Source of the DNA: Echinicola sp. 20G
GTDB taxonomy: Bacteria; Bacteroidota; Bacteroidia; Cytophagales; Cyclobacteriaceae
Assembly (NCBI RefSeq): GCF_015533855.1
Contig: NZ_AP024154.1
Span: forward strand, 4,656,501-4,720,500
DNA length: 64,000 bases
Reading direction: 5' to 3'
Part shown: positions 43,374-53,595 of the stretch, piece by piece
Position numbering within the stretch: position 1 is the stretch's first letter
Layout of the letters: every line of letters begins with the position of its first letter
The notes under the pieces: generated by a model
What the model saw: the letters and a program-made list of their open reading frames with translations, nothing else
The model's database searches: none
What the model was told of the DNA's origin: nothing
Position numbers and translations under genes: made by a program

Positions 43374-45824
43374 ATGGCACATTTGGTGAACTATATCTGG
43401 CAGAGTACTTTCTGCCTGTTATTTTTTTTCGGGATCTATTGGTGTTTCCTTAGAGGGGAGAAAGTATTCAATTTCACCAGGATATTTCTTCTGACCTCCC
43501 CTGTTTTGGCACTTTTATTTCCACTGATAGAAATCCCAGTCCAATTTTCAAAGCCCTCCATCTCATTGGAGGAAACGGACTTCCTTCATTATTTAACAGC
43601 CAATTCAGCTCAGGAAGACATAGTTGGAACATTTGGTCTACCGGAGGTGACCGTAAGCAGCACCAAACTCCCCATCCTTTTGGAATGGAAGGACTACTTA
43701 TTTATTGGTTATCTCTTGATCGCCACTATCCTTGCCTGCCGTTTACTTTGGCAATTGATGCAGCTGCGTATGCTCAAGGAAAAAGGCTGGTACCAAACTG
43801 TCTACAGACTTAAAGGGAATTATTTTATGGTTCCTACTTTTGGATTGGCTCCGGTATTTTCATTTTTCGACAAGTTATTTTGGGATGATACCCAAAGCCT
43901 TAAACCTGAAGAGAAAGAACAAATCATCAAACATGAGATAGAACATATCAAACAGGGACATTCCTGGGACATGATCTATTATCAAGTACTAAGCATTTTA
44001 TTTTGGTTCAATCCAGGCATCCACCTGATGAGAACTGCCCTGATCGACACACATGAATTCTCGGCTGATGCAAATGTCGTAAAACAAACAGATAACAAAG
44101 AATCTTATACCAACCTTATCGTCAAAATAGCATTCAAGGGACTTGATCTTCCTATTGGCAACCATTTTATAAGATCGACAACCTTAAAGCGAATTATGAT
44201 GATGAAAAAAGCAGAGAAAACCAATTGGATCAAATTACTGATGGTAATCCCATTGACCGCCATGCTGTTGGGCTTGGTTTCCATGAAAACCACCAGCTCA
44301 GATGGTTTCTTGTCCGAATTTACGAATGTGAGCATCAATTCTATCCGAGAGCAAATCGTAGCAGCGCAGGATTCAATCAATGTCAATACCCGAGTATTTA
44401 AAATCAAATCTCCAAAACACTATGAATACGTTTCATCCTTACAGGATGGAAAAGTTACCGCACAGTATGGTGATCTGCAATATGAAATCAGTGGCATTTC
44501 CGACAATGATGAGTACATCAAAGTCTTGGAAATGCTGCACATTTTCAAACAAAAGTCTTCCTTTACCAAAGACTATGGAATAGAAGACCTTAAACAAACG
44601 GCCGATTCCATGCCTGCTCCAAAAGGTGGAATGGAAGCTTGGAATAAGTTTTTATCCATGAACCTAAAATTCCCCCAAGAAGCCAGACAGCTAGGGGCGA
44701 AAGGAACAGTTTATGTGGAGTTTGTGGTCGATAAAGAAGGTCATGTCCTCTCTCCCACCATCAAGAAATCCATGGGTATGGGGCTTGACGATGAGGTATT
44801 GAGAATGTTCAGCCTTGAGAGCATGCCTGAGTGGAATCCTGGAATGGACAATGGACAAGCGATCAATACCTTAATGGTATTGCCTGTAAAATTCAAAGTA
44901 TCAGGAGGTGAAACAGCCCAAAGAAAGTTATTCTTTTCAAAGCCAAGCGAGCAAAAAACCAATAATGAAGTTTTTGACGTAGTGGAAGAAATGCCTGCTC
45001 CCTATGGGGGGATGGATGGGTGGCTCGATTACTTGGCCAGCAACCTTAGATATCCTGAACAAGCAAAAGAGAATGGAATTGAAGGGACTGTATATGTATC
45101 TTTTATAGTTGACAAAACAGGAGTGTTAAAAGACCCTCAAATCCTCAGAGGAATTGGCAACGGAGCAGATGAAGAAGCATTGCGCGTCATTAGAAACGCA
45201 GACAATTGGATTCCAGGTAAACAACGTGGAAAAGTAGTAAATGTAAAAATGCGATTGCCTATTCGCTTTGCTCTTGCAGACGAAAAAAAGAAAAAGTCCA
45301 ACAGGCTAAATGAAGTGGTTGTTGTAGGCTATGGAGCCCAGGCGAAAAAGTCACCTACTGACGGAGCTTCAGTAAGTGGAAAAAACGCCAAAGATCTAAG
45401 TCAAGCATTGTATTTTATCAATGGAGAAGAGTACGATAAAGAAATAATAAGTAAGATTTCCCCTGTGGACATAGAAAGTATCAATGTACTTAAAGATGAG
45501 AAGGCCATCGATAAATATGATAAAAAAGGTGAAAATGGTGTTGTGGAAATAACCTTAAAAGAAGGAGTTACATTACCTAAACAAAATCCCAAAGGCTCTT
45601 CAAGCGTAGAAGAAGAGGCTCCAAAAGTAGAAATCACTGGAAAACTTGCCGTAGATCAAAAGCCTCTATATGTGGTGGATGGTGTCATTCAAGCTGACCA
45701 AGAAATAAAGAAAATTGATCCTAAAAACATTGCCTCCATTGAAGTTATTAAAAATGGAGATGCCATTAATTTATATGGTAAAAAAGCAAAAGATGGTGTG
45801 ATCCTGATCACTACAAAAAAATAA
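43374..45824 (+). CDS. BlaR1-type M56 metallopeptidase with two TonB-C domains and SusC-plug-like C-terminus
   Basis: 816 residues. The N-terminal half is the M56 membrane peptidase: helices near 8-25, 35-50, 108-125 and about 285-300, with zinc motif HEIEH at 187-191. Two TonB C-terminal-like domains follow (about 412-505 and 541-640), each opened by a P-x-G-G-M stretch and containing GTVYVEFVVDKEGHV or GTVYVSFIVDKTGVL. The tail begins with LNEVVVVGYGAQ, the motif seen between carboxypeptidase-like and plug domains of SusC receptors. It then has two plug-like repeats, IESINVLKDEKAI and IASIEVIKNGDAI, each closed by a G-V-x-x-I-T segment. It probably senses envelope stress and inactivates the upstream BlaI. 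The added domains suggest contact with the TonB system, which is inference. Confidence 0.9.
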   Translation: MAHLVNYIWQSTFCLLFFFGIYWCFLRGEKVFNFTRIFLLTSPVLALLFPLIEIPVQFSKPSISLEETDFLHYLTANSAQEDIVGTFGLPEVTVSSTKLPILLEWKDYLFIGYLLIATILACRLLWQLMQLRMLKEKGWYQTVYRLKGNYFMVPTFGLAPVFSFFDKLFWDDTQSLKPEEKEQIIKHEIEHIKQGHSWDMIYYQVLSILFWFNPGIHLMRTALIDTHEFSADANVVKQTDNKESYTNLIVKIAFKGLDLPIGNHFIRSTTLKRIMMMKKAEKTNWIKLLMVIPLTAMLLGLVSMKTTSSDGFLSEFTNVSINSIREQIVAAQDSINVNTRVFKIKSPKHYEYVSSLQDGKVTAQYGDLQYEISGISDNDEYIKVLEMLHIFKQKSSFTKDYGIEDLKQTADSMPAPKGGMEAWNKFLSMNLKFPQEARQLGAKGTVYVEFVVDKEGHVLSPTIKKSMGMGLDDEVLRMFSLESMPEWNPGMDNGQAINTLMVLPVKFKVSGGETAQRKLFFSKPSEQKTNNEVFDVVEEMPAPYGGMDGWLDYLASNLRYPEQAKENGIEGTVYVSFIVDKTGVLKDPQILRGIGNGADEEALRVIRNADNWIPGKQRGKVVNVKMRLPIRFALADEKKKKSNRLNEVVVVGYGAQAKKSPTDGASVSGKNAKDLSQALYFINGEEYDKEIISKISPVDIESINVLKDEKAIDKYDKKGENGVVEITLKEGVTLPKQNPKGSSSVEEEAPKVEITGKLAVDQKPLYVVDGVIQADQEIKKIDPKNIASIEVIKNGDAINLYGKKAKDGVILITTKK

Positions 45825-45926
45825 ACAAAATCGGAAAGCTACGCTTCTCTTTGGTCTTCCAAAACCTGTTTCTTAATTTAGATTTTAAGCATAAATAAAT
45901 TCTTAAACCAAAAAATCTAAAAAACA

Positions 45927-46043
45927 ATGGGAAAAGGAGATATGAAAAGCAAAAGAGGCAAAATCAACCGAGGAACTTACGGAGCTAGCAGGCCTCACAA
46001 AAATCAAAATATTGCAAGTAAGAAGGAAAAGGCAAACAATTGA
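45927..46043 (+). CDS. 30S ribosomal protein THX
   Basis: 38 residues, below the size most gene finders report: MGKGDMKSKRGKINRGTYG followed by ASRPHKN and a lysine-rich tail. Small, very basic, with the diagnostic GKGDxKSxRGKI start and the Y-G-x-xRP turn of Thx proteins that bind the top of the 30S head. It is common as a free-standing gene in Bacteroidota. A terminator follows 26 bases later. Confidence 0.88.
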   Translation: MGKGDMKSKRGKINRGTYGASRPHKNQNIASKKEKANN

Positions 46044-46068
46044 TTGACTACCAACCTTACCAATATAC

Positions 46069-46098
46069 AAAGCCGGATTATTCCGGCTTTTCTTTTTT
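46069..46098 (+). terminator. Terminator after the THX gene
   Basis: Stem AAAGCCGG (46069-46076) / CCGGCTTT (46083-46090), 6-base loop, followed by TCTTTTTT. Confidence 0.88.
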
Positions 46099-46229
46099 GG
46101 CGGTATCCAATAACACCATTTGACCATACCAAGTAAAATATTAGAAATTCTTTGAATATTTAAACCTCCTAAAATCCAAGGTTCCCTCCTACTTCGTAGT
46201 TAGCTGTATAATCAACTAACGACTACAAA

Positions 46230-47258
46230 ATGAAAATTGATCTGAACAAAACCTTAATCGCAAGCTTAACAGTAGGAATAAGCTTATGCAGTCTATCGTG
46301 TACCAATGATGATGACATGGACATGCCTGAGAACGGCAACATCGCTTCCTTGTTTGTTTCCAGCAACACTAGCGGTATGATCTCTATCATGGACTTTACA
46401 GACCCCAGCAATGTGAGCACAAGCACAACCGCATCAGCTGGAGCGGACGCAGATGGCATCTATTATGATGCAGAAGACGATGAGATCATTCAGCTCGTCA
46501 GGTCCAACAACTCTTTAAATGTTTATGGAGATTTTAAAGCTTCCTTAATGAATTCCGGCATTTCCATTTCGCTTGGTTTGAACACCATGGGTGACTTTGT
46601 GAGCGGTAGGGAAATCGCTGTGTACAATGACATGGTGGTAGTGGCCGAATCTCCGGTTGAGGCCAATGGCAATCAAAGCAGTTTTTATGTTTACCAGAAA
46701 ACCTCCTCAGGCTTTACCTTAATGAACACTTATAGGGTTGACTTTGCACTATGGGGAATTCATATTGAAGGAAACACCCTGTATGCCATTGTGGACAAGG
46801 ACAGTGACCTTGCCGTATTTAATAATTTCTTTGCCAATACAGACGGAATGATCAGTCCTTCCAAAAGGGTAACCATTGAAGGGTTAGTGAGGACACATGG
46901 GCTGACCTATTCAATGGAAGATGACTTGATGGTTTTGACCGACATTGGGGATGCGGGATCGGACAGTGATGGTGGTTTAACCCTTATTACTGATTTCAGC
47001 AATAAACTAAATGCCACCTCCAATGGCGGAATGATTTCATCCAGTCAGCAGGCTCGAATCGAAGGCACCAATACTTCCTTGGGAAACCCTGTGGATGTTG
47101 CATACAGTGAAGACAGCCAAATGATATTTGTGGCAGAAAGGGCCAATGGAGGAGGTAAAATATTGGCCTTCAATTATTTCAATTCAAACGGAAATCCATC
47201 ACCGGCATTTAGCCAATCCGTGGAAGGGGCTTCCGCCGTATATTATTACGAAGACTAA
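46230..47258 (+). CDS. Beta-propeller-like lipoprotein, 342 aa
   Basis: The signal peptide ends in S-L-S-C (Cys24), then an acidic linker DDDMDMPENG. The rest is made of repeated strands with patterns such as ASLFVSSNTSGMISIMDF, DGIYYDAEDDEIIQLVRSNN and NPVDVAYSEDSQMIFVAER that suggest a six- or seven-bladed propeller (lactonase/NHL-like). There is no enzyme signature. The gene is monocistronic, preceded by an inverted repeat GTTAG/CTAAC (46199-46220) and followed by a terminator. Confidence 0.8.
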   Translation: MKIDLNKTLIASLTVGISLCSLSCTNDDDMDMPENGNIASLFVSSNTSGMISIMDFTDPSNVSTSTTASAGADADGIYYDAEDDEIIQLVRSNNSLNVYGDFKASLMNSGISISLGLNTMGDFVSGREIAVYNDMVVVAESPVEANGNQSSFYVYQKTSSGFTLMNTYRVDFALWGIHIEGNTLYAIVDKDSDLAVFNNFFANTDGMISPSKRVTIEGLVRTHGLTYSMEDDLMVLTDIGDAGSDSDGGLTLITDFSNKLNATSNGGMISSSQQARIEGTNTSLGNPVDVAYSEDSQMIFVAERANGGGKILAFNYFNSNGNPSPAFSQSVEGASAVYYYED

Positions 47259-47281
47259 ATAATTACTGACTATTTTTTAAT

Positions 47282-47316
47282 AAAGCGCTTGAATTGGATC
47301 AAGCGCTTTTTCTTTG
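47282..47316 (+). terminator. Terminator after the beta-propeller lipoprotein gene
   Basis: 11-bp perfect stem AAAGCGCTTGA (47282-47292) / TCAAGCGCTTT (47299-47309) followed by TTTC and more T. Confidence 0.92.
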
Positions 47317-47493
47317 TTATATAAACTTGAATTTTTATTTCTTTTTCTTTCAATTGCTTTCGTTCAATAAAAACAGGCAAAATCCCTCCTTAATCATAAA
47401 ATAGACCTGATTTAACGTAACAAACCTTTTTCTCTATCGTTTTAATAGGGAATTTAAATAGGAAATATTTTTATATTTCTCTATTTCGAAAGC

Positions 47494-47524
47494 TTGCAAA
47501 TTCAACAATTGAATTGTTACTTTG
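47494..47524 (+). promoter_or_regulatory. Promoter of the methionine operon
   Basis: TTG (47494-47496), 20-base spacer, TTACTTTG (47517-47524), one base off TAnnTTTG. It lies just upstream of the riboswitch and at a distance that would start transcription around 47531. Confidence 0.55.
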
Positions 47525-47550
47525 TGCTATCCTTTACTTTTTAAAAGTAC

Positions 47551-47666
47551 AAGGATTTATACAGAAGAGGTGAGAGACAGGCTCATTGACCCTCTGGCAA
47601 CCTGGAAAATCCAAGGTGCCAATTCCTGCCAAATGTGAATATCCGCATTTGGAAATATAAATTCTT
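47551..47666 (+). ncRNA. SAM-I (S-box) riboswitch
   Basis: P1 closes the element with 11 pairs: AAGGATTTATA (47551-47561) and TATAAATTCTT (47656-47666), one G-U. Inside are the conserved AGAGGTGAGAGAC start, P2 (AGAGG/CCTCT), the CTGGCAACCTGG and CCAAGGTGCC arms of P3, then TTCCTGCC, and P4 (CCAAATG 47629-47635 / CATTTGG 47646-47652). This is the S-box architecture that binds S-adenosylmethionine and turns off methionine genes. It precedes metY-metX-hom, the expected targets. No poly-U terminator follows immediately; the downstream segment instead carries a Met-rich leader ORF. Confidence 0.88.
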
Positions 47667-47671
47667 AAACA

Positions 47672-47785
47672 ATGAATTTTATAAAAAGGATTACACCAAA
47701 GACGAAACAACAAGCAACAATTTCTTTCAATTTCTTTTTGAAAACATCATTGATGATGTGCATGCTGATGCCCAAGACTTCTTGA
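47672..47785 (+). CDS. Candidate methionine leader peptide, 37 aa
   Basis: A short ORF begins six bases after the riboswitch P1 stem, with sequence starting MNFIKRITPKTKQQ and ending SLMMCMLMPKTS. Five of six consecutive codons near its end encode sulfur amino acids (Met-Met-Cys-Met-Leu-Met). That is the pattern of attenuation leader peptides, where ribosome stalling at scarce Met-tRNA alters downstream RNA folding. A GC-rich hairpin GCCCA (47770-47774) / TGGGC (47788-47792) overlaps its last codons. Translation is unproven. Confidence 0.5.
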   Translation: MNFIKRITPKTKQQATISFNFFLKTSLMMCMLMPKTS

Positions 47786-47848
47786 TCTGGGCCCCACTAC
47801 TATTATTTAATTTCTACTTCTTTTAATAATTCTTTGTCAATTAACTAA

Positions 47849-49168
<1,320 letters not shown>

Positions 49169-49171
49169 AAA

Positions 49172-50227
49172 ATGAACTTACAATCACCGTATCTGATCAC
49201 CGATATGAGCCAAGAAGTTTTCCATTGTGAGGAAGAATTGCAATTAGACTCAGGAGAAAGCCTTCCGGAATTCCAACTGAGCTATACGACCCAAGGACAC
49301 CTTACAGCAAAAAAAGACAATGTCATTTGGGTATTGCATGCCCTTACGGGTGATGCCAATGTCCATGAGTGGTGGAGTGGATTGGTTGGAGAGGACAAAT
49401 TCTTCGACCCAACCAAATATTTCATTGTCTGCGCCAACCTCTTGGGTTCTTGCTATGGCTCCACGCAGCCATTGAGTGAAAATCCCAAGACCGGAAAGCC
49501 TTATTACTATGACTTTCCAAACCTGTCCACCAGAGACATGGCCAAGGCATTTGACAAACTTCGGGAACACTTGGGTATCGAAAAAATAGATACGGTGATT
49601 GGTGGTTCATTGGGTGGCCAAGTGGCCCTTGAATGGGCATACAGTTTACAGGAAAAAGTAAAGAAAACCATTATTGTCGCTTCCAACGCCAAGACATCCC
49701 CATGGACCATTGGCTTTAATGAAGCGCAGAGAATGTCCATTGAATCGGACAGCACTTGGGGACAGAATTCCCCCGATGCAGGCAAAAAAGGATTGGAAGC
49801 AGCCAGGGCCATTGGTATGTTGAGTTACAGGCACCAGGACATCTTTGAAACCAGTCAAAAAGAAACCGAAGAAAAGACTGACCATTTCAAAGTCAGCTCT
49901 TACCTAAGGTACCAAGGCCAAAAGTTGGCCAACAGGTTCAATGCGCTATCCTATTGGGTATTGACCAAAGCGATGGACAGCCATGATTTGGGCAGAGGCA
50001 GAGGCGGAACTGCCAAAGCATTGTCTGAAATCAAGTCAAAGGTACTTTCCATTGGCATCAATACCGACTTGCTATTTACCAAAGAAGAATCACAGTTCAT
50101 CAGCAAAAATATCCCCAATGGTACTTACAGAGAGATCAGCTCGATCTACGGCCATGATGCATTTTTGGTGGAAAATGAACAGTTAAACTATATTTTAAAA
50201 TCTTTTTATCTGGAAAATAATGGCTAA
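49172..50227 (+). CDS. metX: Homoserine O-acetyltransferase
   Basis: 351 residues, alpha/beta hydrolase fold. Features are VLHALTGDANVHEWW (oxyanion region), NLLGSCYGSTQP, nucleophile Ser146 in IGGSLGGQVALEW, and the C-terminal Asp (NTDLLFTKEES) and His (YGHDAFLVE) of the triad. It makes O-acetylhomoserine from homoserine and acetyl-CoA, the substrate for the preceding MetY. Its stop overlaps the start of hom by eight bases. Confidence 0.94.
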   Translation: MNLQSPYLITDMSQEVFHCEEELQLDSGESLPEFQLSYTTQGHLTAKKDNVIWVLHALTGDANVHEWWSGLVGEDKFFDPTKYFIVCANLLGSCYGSTQPLSENPKTGKPYYYDFPNLSTRDMAKAFDKLREHLGIEKIDTVIGGSLGGQVALEWAYSLQEKVKKTIIVASNAKTSPWTIGFNEAQRMSIESDSTWGQNSPDAGKKGLEAARAIGMLSYRHQDIFETSQKETEEKTDHFKVSSYLRYQGQKLANRFNALSYWVLTKAMDSHDLGRGRGGTAKALSEIKSKVLSIGINTDLLFTKEESQFISKNIPNGTYREISSIYGHDAFLVENEQLNYILKSFYLENNG

Positions 50228-51452
50228 ACAGATTGGCTTATTTGGTTTTGGTGTGGTGGGACAAGGATATTATAGTATTGCAAAAAAGCACCAGCAAAAC
50301 CTACTTCCCAAGACCATAGTAGTACAAAACAAAAAGAAGGAAAGAAACCCTGAGCTTTCCTTTTCTTTTGACCCAAATGATATTTTAAAATCAAATTATG
50401 ATATTGGTCTGGAATTAATTTCTGATCCAGAAGAGGCCTATCATTATGTAAGTGCATTGCTCAAATCAGGTAAGAAAGTGATTTCTGCCAACAAGAAGAT
50501 GTTGGCTGCTCACCTGCCGGAATTTCTGCAATTGGAGAAAGAATTTGGTGGGAGTTTGCTTTATGAAGCTGCTGCAGCTGCAGGAATCCCTATCATTACC
50601 ACCTTGGACACCCATTTTGCCGGAGACCAAATTGAAACACTGGAAGGAATCTTAAACGGTTCTTCCAACTACATTCTCAGCCAGCTTTTTGAAGAAGGCC
50701 TGACTTTTGACGAAGCCCTCAAGTTGGCCCAAGACAACGGTTTTGCCGAAGCTGACCCTACTTTGGACATCAATGGCAGCGATGTCAGTAGTAAACTGGC
50801 CATTCTTATACTCCATGCATTTGGTAAGTTTGTCCATGAAAAAGACATCCCAACCTTGGGTGTACAGCACATTAGAAAAGAAGACGTCATCCTGGCCCAA
50901 AAGCTAGGGCTTAAAATCAAGTTGATCGCCAAAGCCCAAATTACAGCGGACGGGATAACAGCTTATATCCTGCCCACATTGGTCAACCCAAAAAATGCAT
51001 TGTATTGGGTCGAAAATGAATACAACAGTATCAAGGTAATTTCCCAAAATCTTGGAGAGCAGTTCTATAAAGGTAAAGGAGCGGGTAGCTTACCCACCGG
51101 AGCATCAGTCTATGCTGACCTGACCAAATCTGAAAGGGGTTATTCCTATTCTTATGACAAACTAAACGGTGAACTTCCAAAAACATTCCAGCCAAAAAGT
51201 AAGAATTTGGAAGTGATCGTCCGTGCCCATTCAGAAAGCGCCATCAAATCACTTGCTCCTGAAGCCGAAATAGTTCTCCATCAAGAAGCTTATTGGAGCG
51301 TTGCGACCATTTCAGCCCAATTACTGCAAGAAAAACAGACTTTGATCCAGGAAGAAGAAATATCCATTGTTGCCCTAAATGAAACGGCGACCAAAAAAGA
51401 TGTCCTACAGGCTTTAAAAGAAGAGGTGAACATTACCATCAGCTTGAACTAA
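50220..51452 (+). CDS. hom: Homoserine dehydrogenase
   Basis: 410 residues. NAD(P)-binding start IGLFGFGVVGQGYYSI is followed by VISANKKMLAAHLPEF and the catalytic core LEGILNGSSNYILSQLFEEG and FAEADPTLDINGSDVSSKLAIL. A divergent C-terminal region of about 80 residues might be a degenerate ACT-like domain. It supplies homoserine to MetX, so the operon covers aspartate semialdehyde to homocysteine. It overlaps metX by eight bases, implying coupled translation. Confidence 0.93.
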   Translation: MAKQIGLFGFGVVGQGYYSIAKKHQQNLLPKTIVVQNKKKERNPELSFSFDPNDILKSNYDIGLELISDPEEAYHYVSALLKSGKKVISANKKMLAAHLPEFLQLEKEFGGSLLYEAAAAAGIPIITTLDTHFAGDQIETLEGILNGSSNYILSQLFEEGLTFDEALKLAQDNGFAEADPTLDINGSDVSSKLAILILHAFGKFVHEKDIPTLGVQHIRKEDVILAQKLGLKIKLIAKAQITADGITAYILPTLVNPKNALYWVENEYNSIKVISQNLGEQFYKGKGAGSLPTGASVYADLTKSERGYSYSYDKLNGELPKTFQPKSKNLEVIVRAHSESAIKSLAPEAEIVLHQEAYWSVATISAQLLQEKQTLIQEEEISIVALNETATKKDVLQALKEEVNITISLN

Positions 51453-51495
51453 GCTTTTTGACTATAAAAGTCCATGCTTTTGGTTAAATTAATAC

Positions 51496-51885
51496 ATGGA
51501 ATATTCACAAATCAAAGAAACTTGCCTTTATATCCATGACCTGGACAAGGCAGCATCATTTTACCACAACATCCTAGGTATGCCGGTGATTTCCAAAGAG
51601 GAAGGCCGGCATATTTTTTTTAGATGTGGCAGCTCTGTCTTGCTTTGCTTTATCCCCGAAAAGACAAAAAACGAAAAAGTATTACCTCCTCACTATGCCG
51701 ATGGAAAACAGCATATTGCTTTTGAGGTAGCTCCAGAAGTCTATCATTCCACTAAGGAAAGCCTGCTTCAAAAAGGTATTACCATCACCCATGAACAACG
51801 TTGGAGGGACGGTTTGGAAAGTTTTTACTTTGAAGATCCCTTTGGCCATGTACTTGAAATTGTACCAAAAGGAATATGGGAGTAG
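51496..51885 (+). CDS. VOC/glyoxalase-family protein, 129 aa
   Basis: A single vicinal-oxygen-chelate module of two beta-alpha-beta-beta-beta units: ETCLYIHDLDKAASFYHNIL, then HIFFRCGSSVLLCF, HIAFEVAPEVYHSTKESLL and SFYFEDPFGHVLEIV. His and Glu residues at the usual metal positions are present. The substrate is unknown. It lies 43 bases after hom but shows no link to methionine synthesis. Its last codons form half of a 14-bp terminator stem. Confidence 0.85.
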   Translation: MEYSQIKETCLYIHDLDKAASFYHNILGMPVISKEEGRHIFFRCGSSVLLCFIPEKTKNEKVLPPHYADGKQHIAFEVAPEVYHSTKESLLQKGITITHEQRWRDGLESFYFEDPFGHVLEIVPKGIWE

Positions 51886-51905
51886 TTTTGACTACTCCCA
51901 TATTC
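51872..51905. terminator. Bidirectional terminator overlapping the end of the VOC gene
   Basis: Perfect 14-bp stem GAATATGGGAGTAG (51872-51885) / CTACTCCCATATTC (51892-51905), 6-base loop, between convergent genes. The left arm includes the VOC stop codon. Confidence 0.85.
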
Positions 51906-51913
51906 TTCAATCA

Positions 51914-53335
51914 TTAATCCCAGAAATCAGCATTTTTAATACCTGCTTCTTTGGCTTTAAACACAGGATCTTTGCCTTCTTTTTGCTGCCTTTGGTAATC
52001 CTTCAAGGCCAGTAAAGCCGGTCTACCCAATAGTAAAATAGCGATAACATTCAACCAGGCCATGACGCCCACACCGATATCCCCCATCATCCAGGCTACT
52101 TCTGCTGTCCTGATGGCGCCATAGAAGGTGGCCACTAAAATCAAGATCCTTAATGCCCAAATGGCCCAAGGAAAATGCTTGGTGCGGTTCAGGTAGCTAA
52201 GATTGGTTTCGGCAATATAATAGTAGGCCATGATGGTCGTAAAGGCAAAGAACAACAGGGAAATTGCAATAAACCCTCTTCCCAAATCCGGAAAATGTGT
52301 TGCTACTGCATACTGGGTATATTCCGGGCCTATCTCTACACTGGGTAAATTTTCAATTAGGAACCCACCTTCTGGATTGATCACATTGTATTGTCCTGTG
52401 AAAAGGATCATCAAGGCTGTCGCTGTACAAACAAAAAGCGTATCTACATACACGGAAAATGCCTGAACCAAACCCTGTTTAACCGGATGGCTCACTTCAG
52501 CAGCCGCAGCCGCATGAGGTGCTGTCCCCTGCCCTGCTTCATTGGAATAGATTCCTCTCTTGACCCCCCAGGCGATGGCCATACCAAAAACCCCACTGAA
52601 CGCCGCTTCCATATTAAAAGCAGATTTCACAATCAATGTAAGGATGGCCGGGACTTCCGTGATGTTCATAGAGATAATGACCACGGCCATCAAAATATAG
52701 GCTGCTGCCATAAAAGGAATCACCACTTCCGCTACCTTACTGATTCTCTTGACACCACCAATGATAATCAAGCCCAAAACCAAAGTAATACCAATCCCAG
52801 TATAAGTTACCGGCACATTAAATGCGTTCTGCATACTCAGGGCAATGCTGTTACTCTGTACCCCTGGCATAAACAAGGCTGTGCTAAGGATCGTGGCGAA
52901 AGCAAACAGCAAGGCATACCATTTTACCCCAAGGCCTTTTTCGATATAGTAAGCAGGACCACCCCTGTACTGACCATCATTAACTTCTTTATAGATTTGT
53001 CCCAAAGTGGATTCTACAAAAGCGGAAGCTGCTCCCAGAAAAGCAATCACCCACATCCAGAAAATAGCTCCGGGGCCTCCCATGGCGATAGCAGTCGCTA
53101 CCCCAGCAATATTTCCGGTCCCAACCCTTCCCGATATGGCAATGGCAAATGCCTGAAATGACGAAACCCCTTTTTCGGATGATTCCCCTTTAAATAATAA
53201 CCTTACCATTTCTTTCAAGTAGCTCACCTGAAGAAAACCGGTCCTGATGGAAAAATAAATACCTGTGGCCAGACAAAGGACAATCAACGCATTGCTCCAA
53301 ACTAATCCATTGATGGCCTCAATTACTTCTTTCAT
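51914..53335 (-). CDS. Sodium:alanine/glycine symporter (AGCS family)
   Basis: 473 residues from the ATG at 53335; a TTG seven codons upstream is in frame but less likely. Around ten or eleven helices are visible. Family signatures are VGTGNIAGVATAIAMGGPGAIFWMW, GGPAYYIEKGLG and GVKRGIYSNEAGQGTAPHAAA. Members import alanine or glycine with sodium. It stands alone, convergent with the VOC gene. Confidence 0.93.
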   Translation of the reverse strand: MKEVIEAINGLVWSNALIVLCLATGIYFSIRTGFLQVSYLKEMVRLLFKGESSEKGVSSFQAFAIAISGRVGTGNIAGVATAIAMGGPGAIFWMWVIAFLGAASAFVESTLGQIYKEVNDGQYRGGPAYYIEKGLGVKWYALLFAFATILSTALFMPGVQSNSIALSMQNAFNVPVTYTGIGITLVLGLIIIGGVKRISKVAEVVIPFMAAAYILMAVVIISMNITEVPAILTLIVKSAFNMEAAFSGVFGMAIAWGVKRGIYSNEAGQGTAPHAAAAAEVSHPVKQGLVQAFSVYVDTLFVCTATALMILFTGQYNVINPEGGFLIENLPSVEIGPEYTQYAVATHFPDLGRGFIAISLLFFAFTTIMAYYYIAETNLSYLNRTKHFPWAIWALRILILVATFYGAIRTAEVAWMMGDIGVGVMAWLNVIAILLLGRPALLALKDYQRQQKEGKDPVFKAKEAGIKNADFWD

Positions 53336-53547
53336 ATCAATTATTTTAAGCTCCAATTATACTTTTACATTTGGGTTTATCAGTGGAGAAAGCCCAAAGA
53401 AAAGAAAAATTTCTTAAAGTAATCGAAATATTATTTTAATACACCCGATTCTTAGGACAACTGGCAGGTTGCTTTCCGATGTACTGAAAAAGTAAGTTAT
53501 ACGTTATATTCACCATAATAAATGGTTTCATTTTAATCCAATTAAGA

Positions 53548-53578
53548 TTGGTTTAATACGGATACCTGATTAATTTTG
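53548..53578 (+). promoter_or_regulatory. Promoter of the ftsX operon
   Basis: TTG (53548-53550), 20-base spacer, TAATTTTG (53571-53578), an exact match to the Bacteroidota -33/-7 consensus, 17 bases before the ftsX start. Confidence 0.7.
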
Positions 53579-53595
53579 AGAGAATTCAAATCAGC

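Noticed and set aside
47635..47826. 63-codon open frame overlapping the SAM riboswitch and metY leader
   Set aside because: It begins inside riboswitch helix P4 and is in a different frame from the Met-rich leader. Composition is non-coding in look and no family is recognised.
52391..53161. 256-codon plus-strand open frame inside the sodium:alanine symporter gene
   Set aside because: It lies antisense to an intact, well-conserved transporter and its translation is rich in Cys/His/Arg with no fold pattern.
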